From Salminus brasiliensis (lineage: Eukaryota > Chordata > Actinopteri > Characiformes > Bryconidae): a stretch of 64,000 bases of DNA. The position numbers and the translations under genes were made by a program. Each line of letters opens with the position of its first letter. The stretch's first letter is position 1. This document shows, one piece after another, positions 33,101 to 51,333 of the stretch. A model generated the notes under the pieces. The model worked only from the letters and a program-made list of their open reading frames with translations. It had not been told where the DNA came from and did not search any database. The stretch lies in assembly GCF_030463535.1 (NCBI RefSeq), contig NC_132893.1:26782782-26846781 (forward strand). The letters are read 5' to 3'.

Positions 33101-36100
33101 AAGAGACACTCCTCCATCTGTTTTCATTCACTGCAGAAAGGCGTGTACTACCCCATGACCCTTATAGATCTCTGGACATGGATCATGGACAAGGCCCAGA
33201 GATTCCACCTGGACAATGCCCTTTACCTGACATATCACTTGTCAATGTTATTAAGTGATGTGATTTGGTGAAGGAACACCAGGTGCCGGTATCTTACGTA
33301 TTGATTTAGTTGATTTCAGTACTCTGTAACAGCAGTAGAGGGTCAGTAAGCCCATTAAGATGACAATGATTATCCCCAAGGTGAAACCAGCCTGAGGGAA
33401 AAAAAAAAGGTCCAGTTACAGGCTGGAGATTGAGGCAAAAGGTATGTATAGGTAATGCTGTGATTTTGTGTAAAAATAACATTTCAAACATACCTGCTTT
33501 ATTCCCCATGGAATGCTCAATATAGAAGTCCCCATCATTGTGTTCCATATAGCAAAACTACACACAACAGCCTTCATCAATACAAACTCCAACACTTCCA
33601 ATACATCAGTTACTGTATTTTTTAATATCTGTAGTTGATACCATATGTGTTCACATAAGGTTTCATTAGGTGAAAGCATGCAAAGGTAATACATACATGG
33701 TAACAATGCTGGGGTTTTTTGCAGCGCCATCTTTCCCACGCACTTTGAATGCTGTTCCAAGAGGGCTATAAACGTAGAGATCATCAGGAGAGGGGATCAC
33801 ATGGTCTGGAGGAGCCTGCAGAACACGAGCACAACAAACAAAATCATTACCTGATAATGTATATGTGGCAAGTCTATAACAACTTCTGGCAGACAGGAGA
33901 CACTGAGCCAACCGCTGTCTGCTGTTGGCATGTTAACACATTTCTCAACATGGCTCATGTAAGGCATGCAATAGCATTAGATTTAAGAAATGAATCAGTG
34001 CACATCTGTGACTAATCCTGTTTGATTTGAATTGTACAGCACAATTCAGTGCCTTCGGGATCCAACACAAACCACATGAAATCTTATTTAGTGTGACATT
34101 CTGGTTACGCAAACACTGACAAAGCTGAGATAAGGGAGAAAACGGGATTATCTCTGGACTTCAACCACATTAAGCATCCATTGACTAATAGTCATTTACT
34201 AAGTGGTTAAAAACAAGAAAAATACATCAGTGTACATAATTTTAGTTCATGTTAGAATTGAATTATAATCAATTATAAGCTTATACATGCACACATACAT
34301 ACACTATATAGACAAAAATACACCTCTTGATCATTGAATTCAGGAGTTTCATTTAGTCTCATTGCCACAGGTGTATAAAAATCAAGCACTCTGCCTTAAC
34401 ATTTATTAGTTAAAGCATGGGTGGTTCTAAAGAGCTCACTGAATTCCCGCATGGTACTGAATGTAATAGGATGCCTCTGCTGCAACAAGGCAGTTGGAGA
34501 ATATCCTAGATATTCAACCATCAGCAGGGAGTGGTATTATTGAAAAGTGAAAGCGTTAAGGAACCACAGCAACGGAACAGAGCAGGGTCACAGAGTTCAC
34601 AGGTCACCAATGCTCTGCAGAGATGGGACCAACTCCATATTGATGCCTATGGATTTAGAATGGGATATCATAAGCGCTCTTGTAGGCATCATGTCCTAAT
34701 ACTTTTGTCTATATAGCATATATACACTACATACCTGTGGAAATCAGAATGAAAAAGCTCCTCTGGGCAGTACTTGTCCAAGTGCCCAGTAAAACACTGA
34801 TATTAGAATAAACACAATAAATGTCAAATCACCACTTTTTGTATTAATTTCGAGGTGTTCATTAAAACATCTCCAAAATTCTCCTCATGGGAGTCTAGTA
34901 TAGTTAGAAAATCAGTTTTCTTAACCATGTTAAATCAGGAGAGCTGGTCACTGAACACATCCACGCGCTAGCTAAAAATATTCAGAAGAAAACTGGAACC
35001 AAGCTTTGTTCTTCTTGATTGATTTTTTGAGCAAAAAGACTCCTATTGACTACATCAATGGTTTTAAATAATGTACTTGGGTGCCACTGAAACTTCTGTA
35101 CAGAATTGTATATATAAATATTACTCATTAAATAAACATGCACTTTTATTATTCAACCCCCCCTCCTCCCTCCCTCCCTCCCTCTTCCTTGAATGGAACT
35201 GCTGTGTGGTCAGACAGAAACACTGCTGTGAACCAGATGCTTGAACAGTACAGTTACAGGCAGTAGATTGAAATTAGAAATTAGTTCGTGGTTGCTATAG
35301 TAGGTTCTGTGATGGGAAGAGAGCATAGATAGAGTACCAGCAGTCTGTCTGAGGAGGCGGTCAATCGTCCGTAGTAATGCACCCTGTTGCTCAGTGCCGA
35401 AGCCTCAGCTGACACTCGCTCCTGAGCAGAGTCCTCCACTATGTTCCTGTGCTCCACATGGAAAGGCCTGCCAGTCATTGTAAATTAGATTTTAGTGAGG
35501 TCATGCTTAAAAAAAGGAGCAACACTTTATTTATTATTTCATTACATCATTTAATTCATCATGTATTTAACAGCTGAGCCATTAAAAACTAATTGATTGT
35601 CTCAGAGGAAAACAAATAAAATTTGTTGAACACTTAACAGTTTGAACATGCACTAAATGCAAGCAGCTGCATTTTGTGAGGGAAACAATTACAACCATCT
35701 CTATCCTGGCACTGAAGTGGAACAAACTTTTCTAAAGTGCCCCTGGGTCTCTGAAGAGCAGAGTCGCTTGCTGTCTTCAAAGGCAGACTGAAGACCCACC
35801 TCTTTCAAGAGGACTTAGGCAGAGTGTAGTGTATATTGAGTATTATGGCATTCATACTGACTTTTGTGTTTAACAGTATTTAAGCTTAGAGGTATATTTT
35901 GGATCCAAGCTGATACAAACTAGCTAAGGGTTCTTTAAATCTCAAGCAGCAATAAAGCATGCTACAGTTCTGAGAAATCAAGACCACAAACATCTTCAAT
36001 ATAACTCACACAATTCAGAGAGCTACATCTTGGTCAGGGTTTGTGAAATTCCAAACGGGATTCAATCAGGCTGACTTGTTTGTGATGCTGGAACAACACA

Positions 36101-36997
36101 CCATTGGATGGGGAAAGCAATAGTGTTTCTTGGAACTGATATGCATTGTAATATTCACATAATGCCTGCTCTGAGATACAAACAAGTGGGTTTTGAGGAC
36201 AAGTTGCTTACCTCAGTGTGGTTAAGGCCAAGTATATTACCCACAAAATATTTTACCTTCAGCACATTTTTATACAAGACTTTTATTTTAACACAGAGGC
36301 TGTTTCTACTTAAAAGTTGTGTGAAGGGTTTTGTACTTGTGTTAAAACAAAGAGCACAACAGTGTGTTGGTAAGGATATCAGTAAATGTCTTATTGACAC
36401 ATTGTGGCTGAGCTAAGCAGTCGTCATTAAAACCTGATGTACTTTAGAGTTAAAGAGTACATTAGGTTAATGTACTTTCAACACTTATGTCATTGCCTAG
36501 ATAATACGGTGTATATAATTTTTAATGCTGACTCTGGCTGCATGTCTCTTTTGTTAAGCAACAATCTGCCTGTCAATCACCTGTGCTGACTAACTATGGT
36601 TTTTAAAAAGTACATGTTGAAATCGCCAGCTTTTTGAAAGTGATCTATTAGCAGGCCAACAGGTTTCTGCCTGCAAACACAAGCCAAATCAAAATAAATC
36701 TTTGAAATCATGTAGTTTAGAGAACTCCAGGTATACAATCAATAACCTACCTTTGATCTGAAAATCATAAGAGTACATAAAACGCAAGAGTTCCGGTATG
36801 CAAAACCAATGAGTAAAATGCATCTCTCCCATTGAAAGCAATTAGTGAGGGAGTGTGGAAGGTGGTAAAAAGGGCATACAATGTGAACAACTTCTGAAGC
36901 CATACCTTCTTTGTCTGGGGTCCAGGGAGTCTACTGGGTCCGAATAGTACTCTCCTGCTTGAATGGAGCCCAACAGTGGTTTCCAGTCCTCCTCCAT
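22403..36997 (-). CDS. slc38a9: lysosomal amino-acid transporter and arginine sensor SLC38A9 (14 coding exons)
   Basis: Coding exons in transcript order: 36997-36906, 35467-35338, 33815-33697, 33557-33494, 33391-33298, 31956-31786, 31682-31623, 30700-30506, 29773-29666, 28130-28024, 26634-26521, 26237-26089, 24851-24762, 22568-22403. Phases close to 552 aa, against 561 in human. The cytosolic N-terminus keeps HYYGRL and the [17 protein letters not shown] block, the region known to bind Rag GTPases and Ragulator. TM1 carries [35 protein letters not shown], then a luminal loop with several N-glycosylation sequons, [29 protein letters not shown] and the end [12 protein letters not shown] all match the family. 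SLC38A9 sits in the lysosomal membrane, senses luminal arginine, exports leucine and other essential amino acids, and activates mTORC1. The last intron holds a Tc1 copy. Identification is firm. Confidence 0.96.
22874..22911. repeat. (AC)n microsatellite
   Basis: About 19 AC units in the last slc38a9 intron, 190 bp from the Tc1 insertion. Confidence 0.9.
23099..24734 (+). mobile_element. near-intact Tc1-like transposon
   Basis: The 1,636-bp element begins CAGTGCATCCGGAAAG and ends with its exact reverse complement, flanked by TA at 23,097-23,098 and 24,735-24,736, the Tc1 target duplication. The terminal inverted repeats extend about 200 bp and contain a second inner copy of the AAGTATTCACAGC motif (23,297-23,312), the IR/DR layout. 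The right repeat is an almost perfect mirror of the left, which suggests recent insertion. It lies in the last slc38a9 intron, opposite to the host gene. Confidence 0.95.
23498..24517 (+). pseudogene. Tc1 transposase with a single in-frame stop
   Basis: From the ATG at 23,498 the frame is continuous for 340 codons, the normal Tc1 length, except for TGA at 23,528-23,530 (codon 11), where relatives have an arginine codon. From the next ATG (23,600) there are 305 uninterrupted residues. The paired-like helix-turn-helix region ([20 protein letters not shown]) is partly in this segment. The DDE catalytic residues lie in [22 protein letters not shown] and [11 protein letters not shown] (DD34E type). 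The enzyme cuts and pastes its own element. The stop removes the first DNA-binding helix from any product starting at 23,600, so this copy is probably inactive. No other lesion is visible. Confidence 0.93.
27864..27902. repeat. (AT)n and TAAA-rich microsatellite
   Basis: A TA repeat followed by TATAAA units in the slc38a9 intron 26,635-28,023. Confidence 0.85.
28153..28206. repeat. (AC)n microsatellite at a splice acceptor
   Basis: About 27 AC units, which are GT in the slc38a9 transcript. They lie 23-76 bp upstream of the acceptor of exon 28130-28024, with only a short pyrimidine-rich stretch between. Confidence 0.95.
30143..30178. repeat. (AATA)n microsatellite
   Basis: About nine AAAT units in the slc38a9 intron 29,774-30,505. 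Confidence 0.9.
30968..31205 (+). repeat. tRNA-derived SINE, copy 2
   Basis: Same family as 19,503-19,732: TGGCACAACAGATAAAACC (A box), AAGGTTCGATTCTC (B box), GAGTCCCTGGGCAAGACTC, GTAAGTCGCTCTGGATAAGA. It ends in GTAAACGTAAATGTAAA repeats typical of a SINE tail. It lies in the slc38a9 intron 30,701-31,622, antisense to the gene. Confidence 0.8.
34302..34716. mobile_element. non-autonomous Tc1-related element (MITE-like)
   Basis: The left end CACTATATAGACAAAAATAC and right end AATACTTTTGTCTATATAG are inverted repeats of each other with a few changes, 415 bp apart. No transposase frame exists inside. The terminal sequence is one of the commonest in fish genomes. It lies in the slc38a9 intron 33,816-35,337. 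Confidence 0.6.
35155..35183. repeat. (CCCT)n low-complexity tract
   Basis: A C-rich run followed by CCCT units in the slc38a9 intron, just upstream in coordinate of exon 35467-35338. Confidence 0.85.
35700..35830 (-). repeat. inverted fragment of the 15,790/37,830 repeat family
   Basis: Read on the minus strand, GGGTCTTCAGTCTGCCTTTG and GACAGCAAGCGACTCTG match the core of the repeat copies at 15,960-16,020 and 38,025-38,060. Confidence 0.5.
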
Positions 36998-37036
36998 GGT
37001 CTTCTCCAATTCAGTGGTTCACTTAAAAAACATTAC

Positions 37037-37826
37037 CTGTGCAGGTGAAATACAAATCCCAATCAAAGCCCAATCCAGGATCTTACATACATTTCCACAT
37101 TTTCCCTCCACAAGCAAGGCAAACTTGGTATTCCAATAATTCCAAAGGCTTAAAAGGGAATCGGACCATCTATTCTAAATGATACATAATAGTGTGATGT
37201 ACAACACTGGATTAGAGATAAACATCAATTCTATTTTAGTTACAATCCTGGTTTCTTTACTGACTCATGTCTCATGAGTTTTACGCAACACTGATAGCGT
37301 TAACGTAGTCTGAAACAGTATTTCCATGAATTTTCCATGAATGTATTTACAATGTATTTGAAAGCTGTTCATAAAATTATTGCAAAACAGATTCTCCAAA
37401 ATCAGGCAGTGCATTTCTAAACATGTGTAATGAATTTCTGTGAAGGAACTTTCAGAGACATTAAACCTCCTTAAACGTCTTATTCCACTCACCACCACTG
37501 TGAACAATTCAGCCTGGAGAAGTTCATTTCACATGAAACCACTCTGAATGATGTTTACATCTCAACCATTTAATTATGTAGAACTTTCTGAAAGGTTCAC
37601 AGGGTTAAACACATTGGCGCCCCTATTCAAATCTGAGGAGACAACTCAGTGCAAGCCCTTTCGAGAAGAAAGACGCCCCATCCCTGCACGTGAGCATGAC
37701 TAACATGAAAGGCCACTTTACATCCACCCTCTAAACCATGACTATGCTTGTGAGGAGAGCAAATCAACAGCTTACGACATTCCTGCCCAGCAGCTGGTAT
37801 GGGCATGTGAATTCAAGACACTTTTT
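37037..37826. other. 5' UTR intron of slc38a9, no other feature seen
   Basis: The acceptor of the ATG-bearing exon lies at 37,037-37,038, so exon 2 is 36,906-37,036. The intron extends to the donor near 39,124. I see no gene in this part. Confidence 0.5.
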
Positions 37827-37829
37827 ATT

Positions 37830-38245
37830 TTATTTAGACATTTAAGACATTTAGCAGGCGCTCTTATCCAGAGTGACTTACAAAAGTGCTTTTCTATTTA
37901 CTTAAGTATAACCTCAGCTAGTTTGAATAGGCTACAATTCAAAGATACCTCCAAGTTAAGACACCACCACACACAAGGCAATAAGGTGACCAGTGAAGGT
38001 GAAAGTATTCTCTGAAGAGGAGGGTCTTCAGTCTGCGTTTGAAGACAGCGAGCGACTCTGCTGTTCTGACACCCAGGGGAAGTTCGTTCTACCACTTTGG
38101 TGCAGGACAGAAAAAAGCCTGGACGCTTGTCTTCCGTGGATCTTGAGGGATGGTGGATCGAGCCGTGCCGTACTTGAAGCTCGAAGGGCTCTTGGTGCAG
38201 ATTGGCTTTCGACCACTGCCATCAAGTATCTCAGCTCTTTCATTA
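37830..38245 (+). repeat. dispersed retroposon-like repeat, copy 2
   Basis: It starts with AGACATTTAGCAGGCGCTCT and TATCCAGAGTGACTTACAA. It then shares the 15,790-16,165 sequence through to CCATCAAGTATC, in the same orientation. It lies in the slc38a9 5' UTR intron. Confidence 0.7.
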
Positions 38246-39124
38246 TTTCAAATTATTCTATATAGTTTAATTAATGTGCCAAATCAAATTAATCAATGAA
38301 TCAGAATGATGTACTACTATTGGAAATTCATAAACAAACAATAAACAAACAAGCTGATTTGCCGAGTTAAGCAGAACACTCCCAATCAGTCCTGGGTACA
38401 AGTATTCAAACCTGAGGAAAACTTCTTAGGATGGAAAATTGCTGCTTAATCTCAGCTTTTGACTCCAGCAGCAGAAGCAGATCTCCATACTGAGGGTCAT
38501 GTGCCTGGCTTCACCATTCACAGGACTGTAAACTATGAATAAGGAAACTGCTGATGTGCCAGAACCAAGAACATGGTAAATCTACAACGACTAACCTTAC
38601 TTCCTCAAGATAATGCAAAGCTACACAACCGTTCCTTTAACCGTCTTAACATTATTCCCAGAACAGATGAATAATATAGAGATACTCGTTACTGGTCTTC
38701 CAACATGTTTGAGTTCACAGAAGGACAAGGCTGCTGAATCAGACTTCTGAAAAAGCAGAAGCTTCTGAAAACTGTGTGATCAGCTAAACCTGGACAAGCA
38801 GAAGAGCTGGTATATGACCGAGCACAGTTATTTCATACAGCTACAGAACTGTAAACGGGACACACAGAGGCAGGAAAGGGTTTAAACCTGTATTTAAAAC
38901 CCTGCCAGGACAGTTATGCTGAAGATTGTTGTTGACTGAGTAAATGAGTCTGGTTGATGTTAGATAGCTAGCTAAACAAGCAGTGTCCTCCTGCTGACAC
39001 CTTCACTCTTCAGGTTCCGACATTAATTAAACGCTTTAAATACGATGTTTTTCATCCTGTGTTTTGTATTTATTTTTGTCTCCTGTGAAGAAACGATGGT
39101 GTATTCGCCAGCTCGGTAACTTAC
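38246..39124. other. remaining 5' UTR intron of slc38a9
   Basis: No gene or clear repeat seen. The window-plus sequence at 39,123-39,124 is the AC of the donor CTTAGGAG|GTAAGTT on the minus strand. Confidence 0.45.
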
Positions 39125-39250
39125 CTCCTAAGAGAAAGCGAAGAAACAATTCGTCTTGCCAAGCTAACTTGTTTTGAAAAGGACCCGTAACGTGATCACA
39201 CGCCGGTTAAGGTTCTTGTTGGACCTGTAGTGAAAGCTGCGCCCCAGCAC
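39125..39250 (-). other. candidate 5' noncoding exon of slc38a9
   Basis: A strong minus-strand donor (GAG|GTAAGTT) ends the exon at 39,125. The 5' limit is not visible and is placed short of the ZNF143-like site at 39,283-39,305. Splicing to 37,036 would put 39 bp of leader before the ATG in exon 2, which fits a noncoding first exon. Confidence 0.45.
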
Positions 39251-39282
39251 GACCTAACTGCCTTTTGTGAGAACGTACAGTG

Positions 39283-39305
39283 AACTACAATACCCATAAT
39301 TCCCC
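39283..39305 (+). promoter_or_regulatory. ZNF143/Staf-like site upstream of slc38a9
   Basis: ACTACAATACCCATAATTCC matches the vertebrate Staf/ZNF143 core (ACTACAATTCCCA...) at most positions. It lies in a CpG-containing patch just 5' of the candidate slc38a9 first exon, where such sites usually occur in TATA-less housekeeping promoters. The match is seen; the function is inferred. Confidence 0.5.
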
Positions 39306-39881
39306 TGGAGGGCACGTCCCTTGTATTTTGTTCCGGCTCGATTCCAATTCAAACGAATAAATCCATCTTCTTATTTTAGACACCTCAGTCTAAGCCCACT
39401 AGTCAAGAAATAGCGTGAGCTACAAAATGATAAAATATAATAATCAGCAGCAGTTCTTCTTGTGGCTTCATTTGGCGACCACATGTATACATACAACAGC
39501 TTCATAAATTAGCTAGCAATTAGTTAATTAATTACCTAATTAATACAGTAACAAGTGCTTTAAGATAACAGCTTAAACCACTGAAAGACTTTAGAGTTTA
39601 ATCTATTGAGCAAATCACCGAATGCAGTTAAGGACAAATCTAAAAAACCTAAATCGCATTAATTGTTAGTTTGTGGCTTTTTAATTCATTATTTTAGTAT
39701 CTAATTAATTGTTTGTACTTGTTTTTATTCTGTTCATCCCGCATTTCTTATTCCTAAATCATGATTTAAAGAAAAGAAAAGCAAAAAAAGTACGGCAGTT
39801 ACTTTAACTCGTTTTAACCTAATTAATTAAGTATGATAAATTGGGGGGGAAATCACAGAACTTGATCTGATCTAAAACTTA

Positions 39882-39919
<38 letters not shown>

Positions 39920-40134
39920 CGTTCAATTGAAAACTAAAGTGTCTAAAGTGATAAATTGTTTGTTATTGTTTGGACGAGCATCTAAATGTGAGGGTTTTTA
40001 TATGGACAGAATGAGATTTACAAATTCAGACATTGTAATTATGTAAGCTCCAAACTATTGTTTTAAGGCAGATTAGTAAATGTTTAGTTCATACTTTTAT
40101 TGTTTCTTATCACTTTTCGCAATTTCGGAGGTTG
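39306..40134. other. intergenic DNA between slc38a9 and ddx4, proximal to slc38a9
   Basis: AT-rich, with an (AT)n run at about 39,888-39,917. No gene seen. Confidence 0.5.
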
Positions 40135-40282
40135 CAAATCCAGCTCCAGAAAGACCCCGGATCCGCCCCACATTTTCTTCCGACTGCCTAAATGGTTCCG
40201 TTGCAGCTGAGCTGCAGCAGAGGCCTCCAGGCGGTCGGAAGGAAATCCTGGAGCAGAGTTCCGCTTTCTGGAGCTGGATTTG
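40135..40282. repeat. 148-bp concentric inverted repeat (hairpin-forming)
   Basis: CAAATCCAGCTCCAGAAAG at 40,135-40,153 is exactly inverted at 40,264-40,282. Inside, CTTCCGACTGCCT (40,177-40,189) is inverted at 40,229-40,241 with one mismatch. GCAGCTGAGCTGC (40,203-40,215) is a near-palindrome. All three are centred on about 40,209. No target duplication or coding frame is evident. It may be a foldback or MITE-type element, or a degenerate hairpin. Confidence 0.85.
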
Positions 40283-40399
40283 TCACTATTGCCCAACTTT
40301 AACATCAAATAAATCGTTTTTAATCAACACTATTTTTCTACAAAGATATTAAATAATTAAGTTATGTGAAAGATCCTAAACTTGTTATTTTCTGTTTCT

Positions 40400-40545
40400 G
40401 ATTTTTCCGTTTCCCGCCCACTTCCCCCAGCGCTCTTCTCTGCGCCCCGCTCACTCCCTTCCCTCTTCGGATCGCTCCGCGCCTCTCCTGCGGCCCTGCT
40501 GGAAGCGCTCCCTCACCTTTCGGGGCAAGCCTGTAAAACACACGA
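40400..40545. promoter_or_regulatory. GC-rich, CpG-rich block between slc38a9 and ddx4
   Basis: This stands out sharply from the AT-rich surroundings, with CCCGCCCAC, GCGCTCTTC, GCGCCCCGCTC and CTCCGCGCC. It could hold a distal ddx4 first exon or promoter. No TATA or unambiguous donor fixes a start site. Confidence 0.3.
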
Positions 40546-41048
40546 GCTTAGCTACGAGGCTACGAGTGGTACTTTGAAATGTATGTAGGGAAATAATGTA
40601 TAATGTCGCTAAAATGTTTTCACGAGTGAAAATTGAGAAAATGTTAAAATCTTAAAACTCAACACGTGACCCATGGATTCGCCAGTTAGCTAGCTAGCTA
40701 GTGCTAGCTTGTGCTAGCTTAATAATAAATTAGCTTTAGCGAAGTTCATTTTCAGTCTGTTTTTCTTGTTCTAACTCAAATTTAATAAGATTTTCATATT
40801 AGCTACAATCAAAACGTTTAGTGTGTTTTAACGCTTTCTTTATTTGCTCGCTAGATTAGCCGCCAAATCCGTTCGTGCTAATGCTAGCTAGCGTCTGCTA
40901 ACTCACTGAAACCTTAACTTAAGCACTGAACGTTTTATCAGATTTATTTATTTTTGTGTTTTTCTGAGGGGTGGGGGCATTAAATAATAATAAATGAGGT
41001 CGGAGCTGGCCTAGTTTTCGGTTTTCGTCCATTTCTTAATTTAACTTT

Positions 41049-41120
41049 CCATTCCACCTTAAATGGTGAAGCAGTCACAGGTGCCTGAACACCCCCGCTG
41101 TTCGGTTTAAGGTGGAATGG
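41049..41120. repeat. 15-bp perfect inverted repeat in the ddx4 upstream region
   Basis: CCATTCCACCTTAAA at 41,049-41,063 is exactly inverted at 41,106-41,120 with a 42-bp GC-rich loop. A 12-bp direct repeat, CAGCGTGGTCAG, follows at 41,135-41,146 and 41,172-41,183. The block is CpG-containing and ends about 190 bp before the ddx4 ATG. Confidence 0.85.
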
Positions 41121-41370
41121 GAGGACGCCAGCGGCAGCGTGGTCAGCGCTAGCCTGCCTGGGAAATCCCGCCAGCGTGGTCAGTTAGCTGGAGTAGGTTT
41201 CTCGCTGTTTGTTTAGCGCAGTAAACCTAAAAATGGGTAGTTGGTAGTTGTTAACCTTCATGTTGTAATGCGTGACCTTTCACAGTCCTCCTGTACTAGT
41301 TATATCCTTATCGACGCCTTGCTGATTGTTGTATCTCTTATTTGGCTAGCTCACACACCTGTGGTCAGGT

Positions 41371-48967
<7,597 letters not shown>

Positions 48968-49434
48968 ATCTACACATCTCCTGCGTTGTTTTAGGTTTTC
49001 CTTTTGTAGTAAAATTTCCTGTGTTCAGATTTTATCTTATGTTTAACGGCTCCACGTTGAAATGTGCAGAAAAGAGTAGAAGGCTCAAAAAAAAAAAATT
49101 CACTGGAAGATGGTGTGACGAGGTTTGGATTCCTTAATGTGAATGTTGGGTATTAATCAAGGATTGCTTGTTTGCTCTTTGGGCAGTATGTGGGGATGAA
49201 TCACTTTTGCTGATGTTTTTTGCACTTAATTGTGTTTCCTTTGGAAATTGAGTGGATTTGTAGTACTAGCAGCAGCTGTTTCTAGTTGAGGTTTTTTTTT
49301 AGCACATTTAACATGTAAGCATTTAACTAAAGGTTGCCCCTGCACTTTCAGCTGACTAAGCAGTTCTTTTGTGCCAAATGTTTCTGGTTGCTTGTGTAAA
49401 GACCTTAGAGTTAAGTTGTGAATATTTGAGGGCA

Positions 49435-49440
49435 AATAAA
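49435..49440 (+). terminator. polyadenylation signal of ddx4
   Basis: AATAAA lies 468 bp after the stop, in GGCAAATAAAATGG. A 31-bp T tract begins about 40 bp later (49,480-49,510), consistent with a U-rich downstream element. This gives a 3' UTR of roughly 0.5 kb. Confidence 0.65.
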
Positions 49441-49477
49441 ATGGTCATTTACACAGAAAGGTGTCCAGTCATTAAAA

Positions 49478-49510
<33 letters not shown>

Positions 49511-49589
49511 CTTGGTCTTTGATTTGGAAATAAGGGGATTTGCTTCTTAATAATGTTTAAGATGATCTAGAACACAAGCTACAAGAGTT

Positions 49590-49870
49590 AAAAACTGTTT
49601 AACACTCAACACCCTTACCTAGTTGACCCACCTTGTAGATGTAGTTGTGTGTTGCTGTACAGTTTGTTGGTCATCTGCTAGTCCTTAATCAGTCATCTCC
49701 AGATTGTCTACAGGAGGCACACATTTGCACCACTACCATGTCAGTGTCACTGCACTGCTGGGAATGACCCACCATCCAAGATCTTGGGGGAGGGGTGGTT
49801 ACCTTAGTAATGTATACCCAGTCATATAGAATATTATGACCATCTACCTAATAATGGCAGTAACCAGCCT
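49590..49870. repeat. degraded dispersed repeat related to 2,303-2,745
   Basis: Fragments TTGACCCACCTTGTAGATGT, GTTGGTCATCTGCTAGTCC and ACCATGTCAGTGTCACTGC are inner parts of the same abundant otophysan repeat family. The block ends ATTATGACCATCTACCTAAT, a sequence typical of repeat termini in these fishes. Confidence 0.5.
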
Positions 49871-50439
49871 TTGCTCAAATGACTTGAGCAAGACAACGTG
49901 GCCTAGACTGTTTAGATGATGACAGGTGCTCATTATAGCGGTTAACTGCTCTACTGTAGCTTGCTTTTTATCACTCGCTACAGTTATCCGCTCTTCTCTA
50001 GCATCCATATGGCACTGCTGTTGGGCCGTTGGAAGGTGGTCAAAGTGCAGCCAAATCCCGTCCTTTCTCCATGACCATTGTTTTTGCACTCTTCTACAAC
50101 TGACTGGTGTGCTTGCTTATTCATACATGCAGCAAACCCGGTCAAGAATGATTAACATGGGGCCTAGAGATGTGCCAATAAATCAAAGATGTAGGTTTGA
50201 TTTTGACATTGGTATGGTCCATGTCCACCTCAGGCTTTCTGCATTTACATAGACCTCTAACTGCAATTTTAAGTTATCTACAGGCTTTTTTTTATACATA
50301 TGGTACACTTTTCTATCTGATGCAATAATTACACAATTGTGATTATTAACCAACAGAATAACATTATCCTGTCTGTACTTCATGACAAAACATTCAAACA
50401 AACTGAAAACCTATCTACCAGTGGGGTGTCATGGCTTGG

Positions 50440-50605
50440 GCTCCAAACTTATTGGGCAGTGCTTCATCCTACAGTAAGACATGGATCCCAAACATACTAC
50501 TAAGGTGTTTTTCAACAAACAGGAGCTGAAGATAGCTGCATTACTGCACCAGAGAAGATACCCAGCACCCTCCAGCAGTCATTGCATGCAAAAGCTACAC
50601 AACAC
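50440..50605 (+). mobile_element. decayed fragment of a Tc1-like element
   Basis: The sequence around TTATTGGGCAGTGCTTCATC and ATGGATCCCAAACATACTAC, followed by CAGGAGCTGAAGATAGCTGC, resembles the region around the second aspartate and the C-terminal part of a fish Tc1 transposase gene (DPKHT-like segment, then QELKMA-like). It is too broken to translate. Confidence 0.4.
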
Positions 50606-50939
50606 AGCACTAAATATGACTGCTTATTCCATGCCACACTGCCAATTTTTTTGACTACTGATTGTAAATGCAGATACAGGCCAGGTGAAACGGGGTGTTC
50701 TGCTCCGGGACTGAGCATGATCATTTTCTCCTCTGTGTGAACTCGAGCTTCTCTACTGCCCTCTCTGTTTCAGCTTTACTGGAGGAGGACGTGCTCCAGC
50801 TGCTCTTGTGTTTCTGGTGTTTCCTCATATCCCGGAGCAGAGGGGTTTCGCAAGAGGAACAGCAACACTGCGCTTCCTATCATGAGAGAAAGTTCGTTTC
50901 TGCTGCTTCAGATAACGACTGAAGACCATGAGGTTTAAC

Positions 50940-51036
50940 CTCAACAGTGATGAAGGTCATGGTCACTTTTTCCTGTGAAATCTGTCCGTTTTTTGGGGAT
51001 CTACAGTCTAGCAGAGAGTGAGTGAAGCTCTGAACA
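50940..51036 (+). other. candidate 5' noncoding exon of the cytokine receptor gene
   Basis: A good donor, GAACAG|GTGAGG, lies at 51,036/51,037. An acceptor, TTTACTAG, ends at 51,189, 21 bp before the ATG at 51,211. The 5' limit is unknown. Confidence 0.3.
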
Positions 51037-51210
51037 GGTGAGGAACGCTTGGCTCAAGTCTGCCAGGATTTGGACCCAACCCATTTATAGTAGTCTGAAA
51101 TAATGTCTTTACTGAAGTCTGGAGATCAGACTGACTAGGCTGTACTTCTCTCTGTTGGATGTTTTGGATGAATACATTATGTTTACTAGGGATCATTAAT
51201 CGGACTGATA

Positions 51211-51300
51211 ATGCAGACCTCCCTGTTTATTATGGTCGTAGCTCTCCATGCAGTGTGTAAAGGTGAGTGTTTTTATATAATAATATTATTATTATTAGTT

Positions 51301-51333
<33 letters not shown>

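Noticed and set aside
39186-39197. CLEAR/TFEB-like E box (GTAACGTGATC) near the slc38a9 first exon
   Set aside because: Tempting because slc38a9 is lysosomal, but the motif departs from GTCACGTGAC at key positions and is not supported without conservation data.
40080-40352. Open frames on both strands over the 148-bp hairpin
   Set aside because: Inverted repeats naturally give mirror-image frames on both strands. There is no similarity or splice context.
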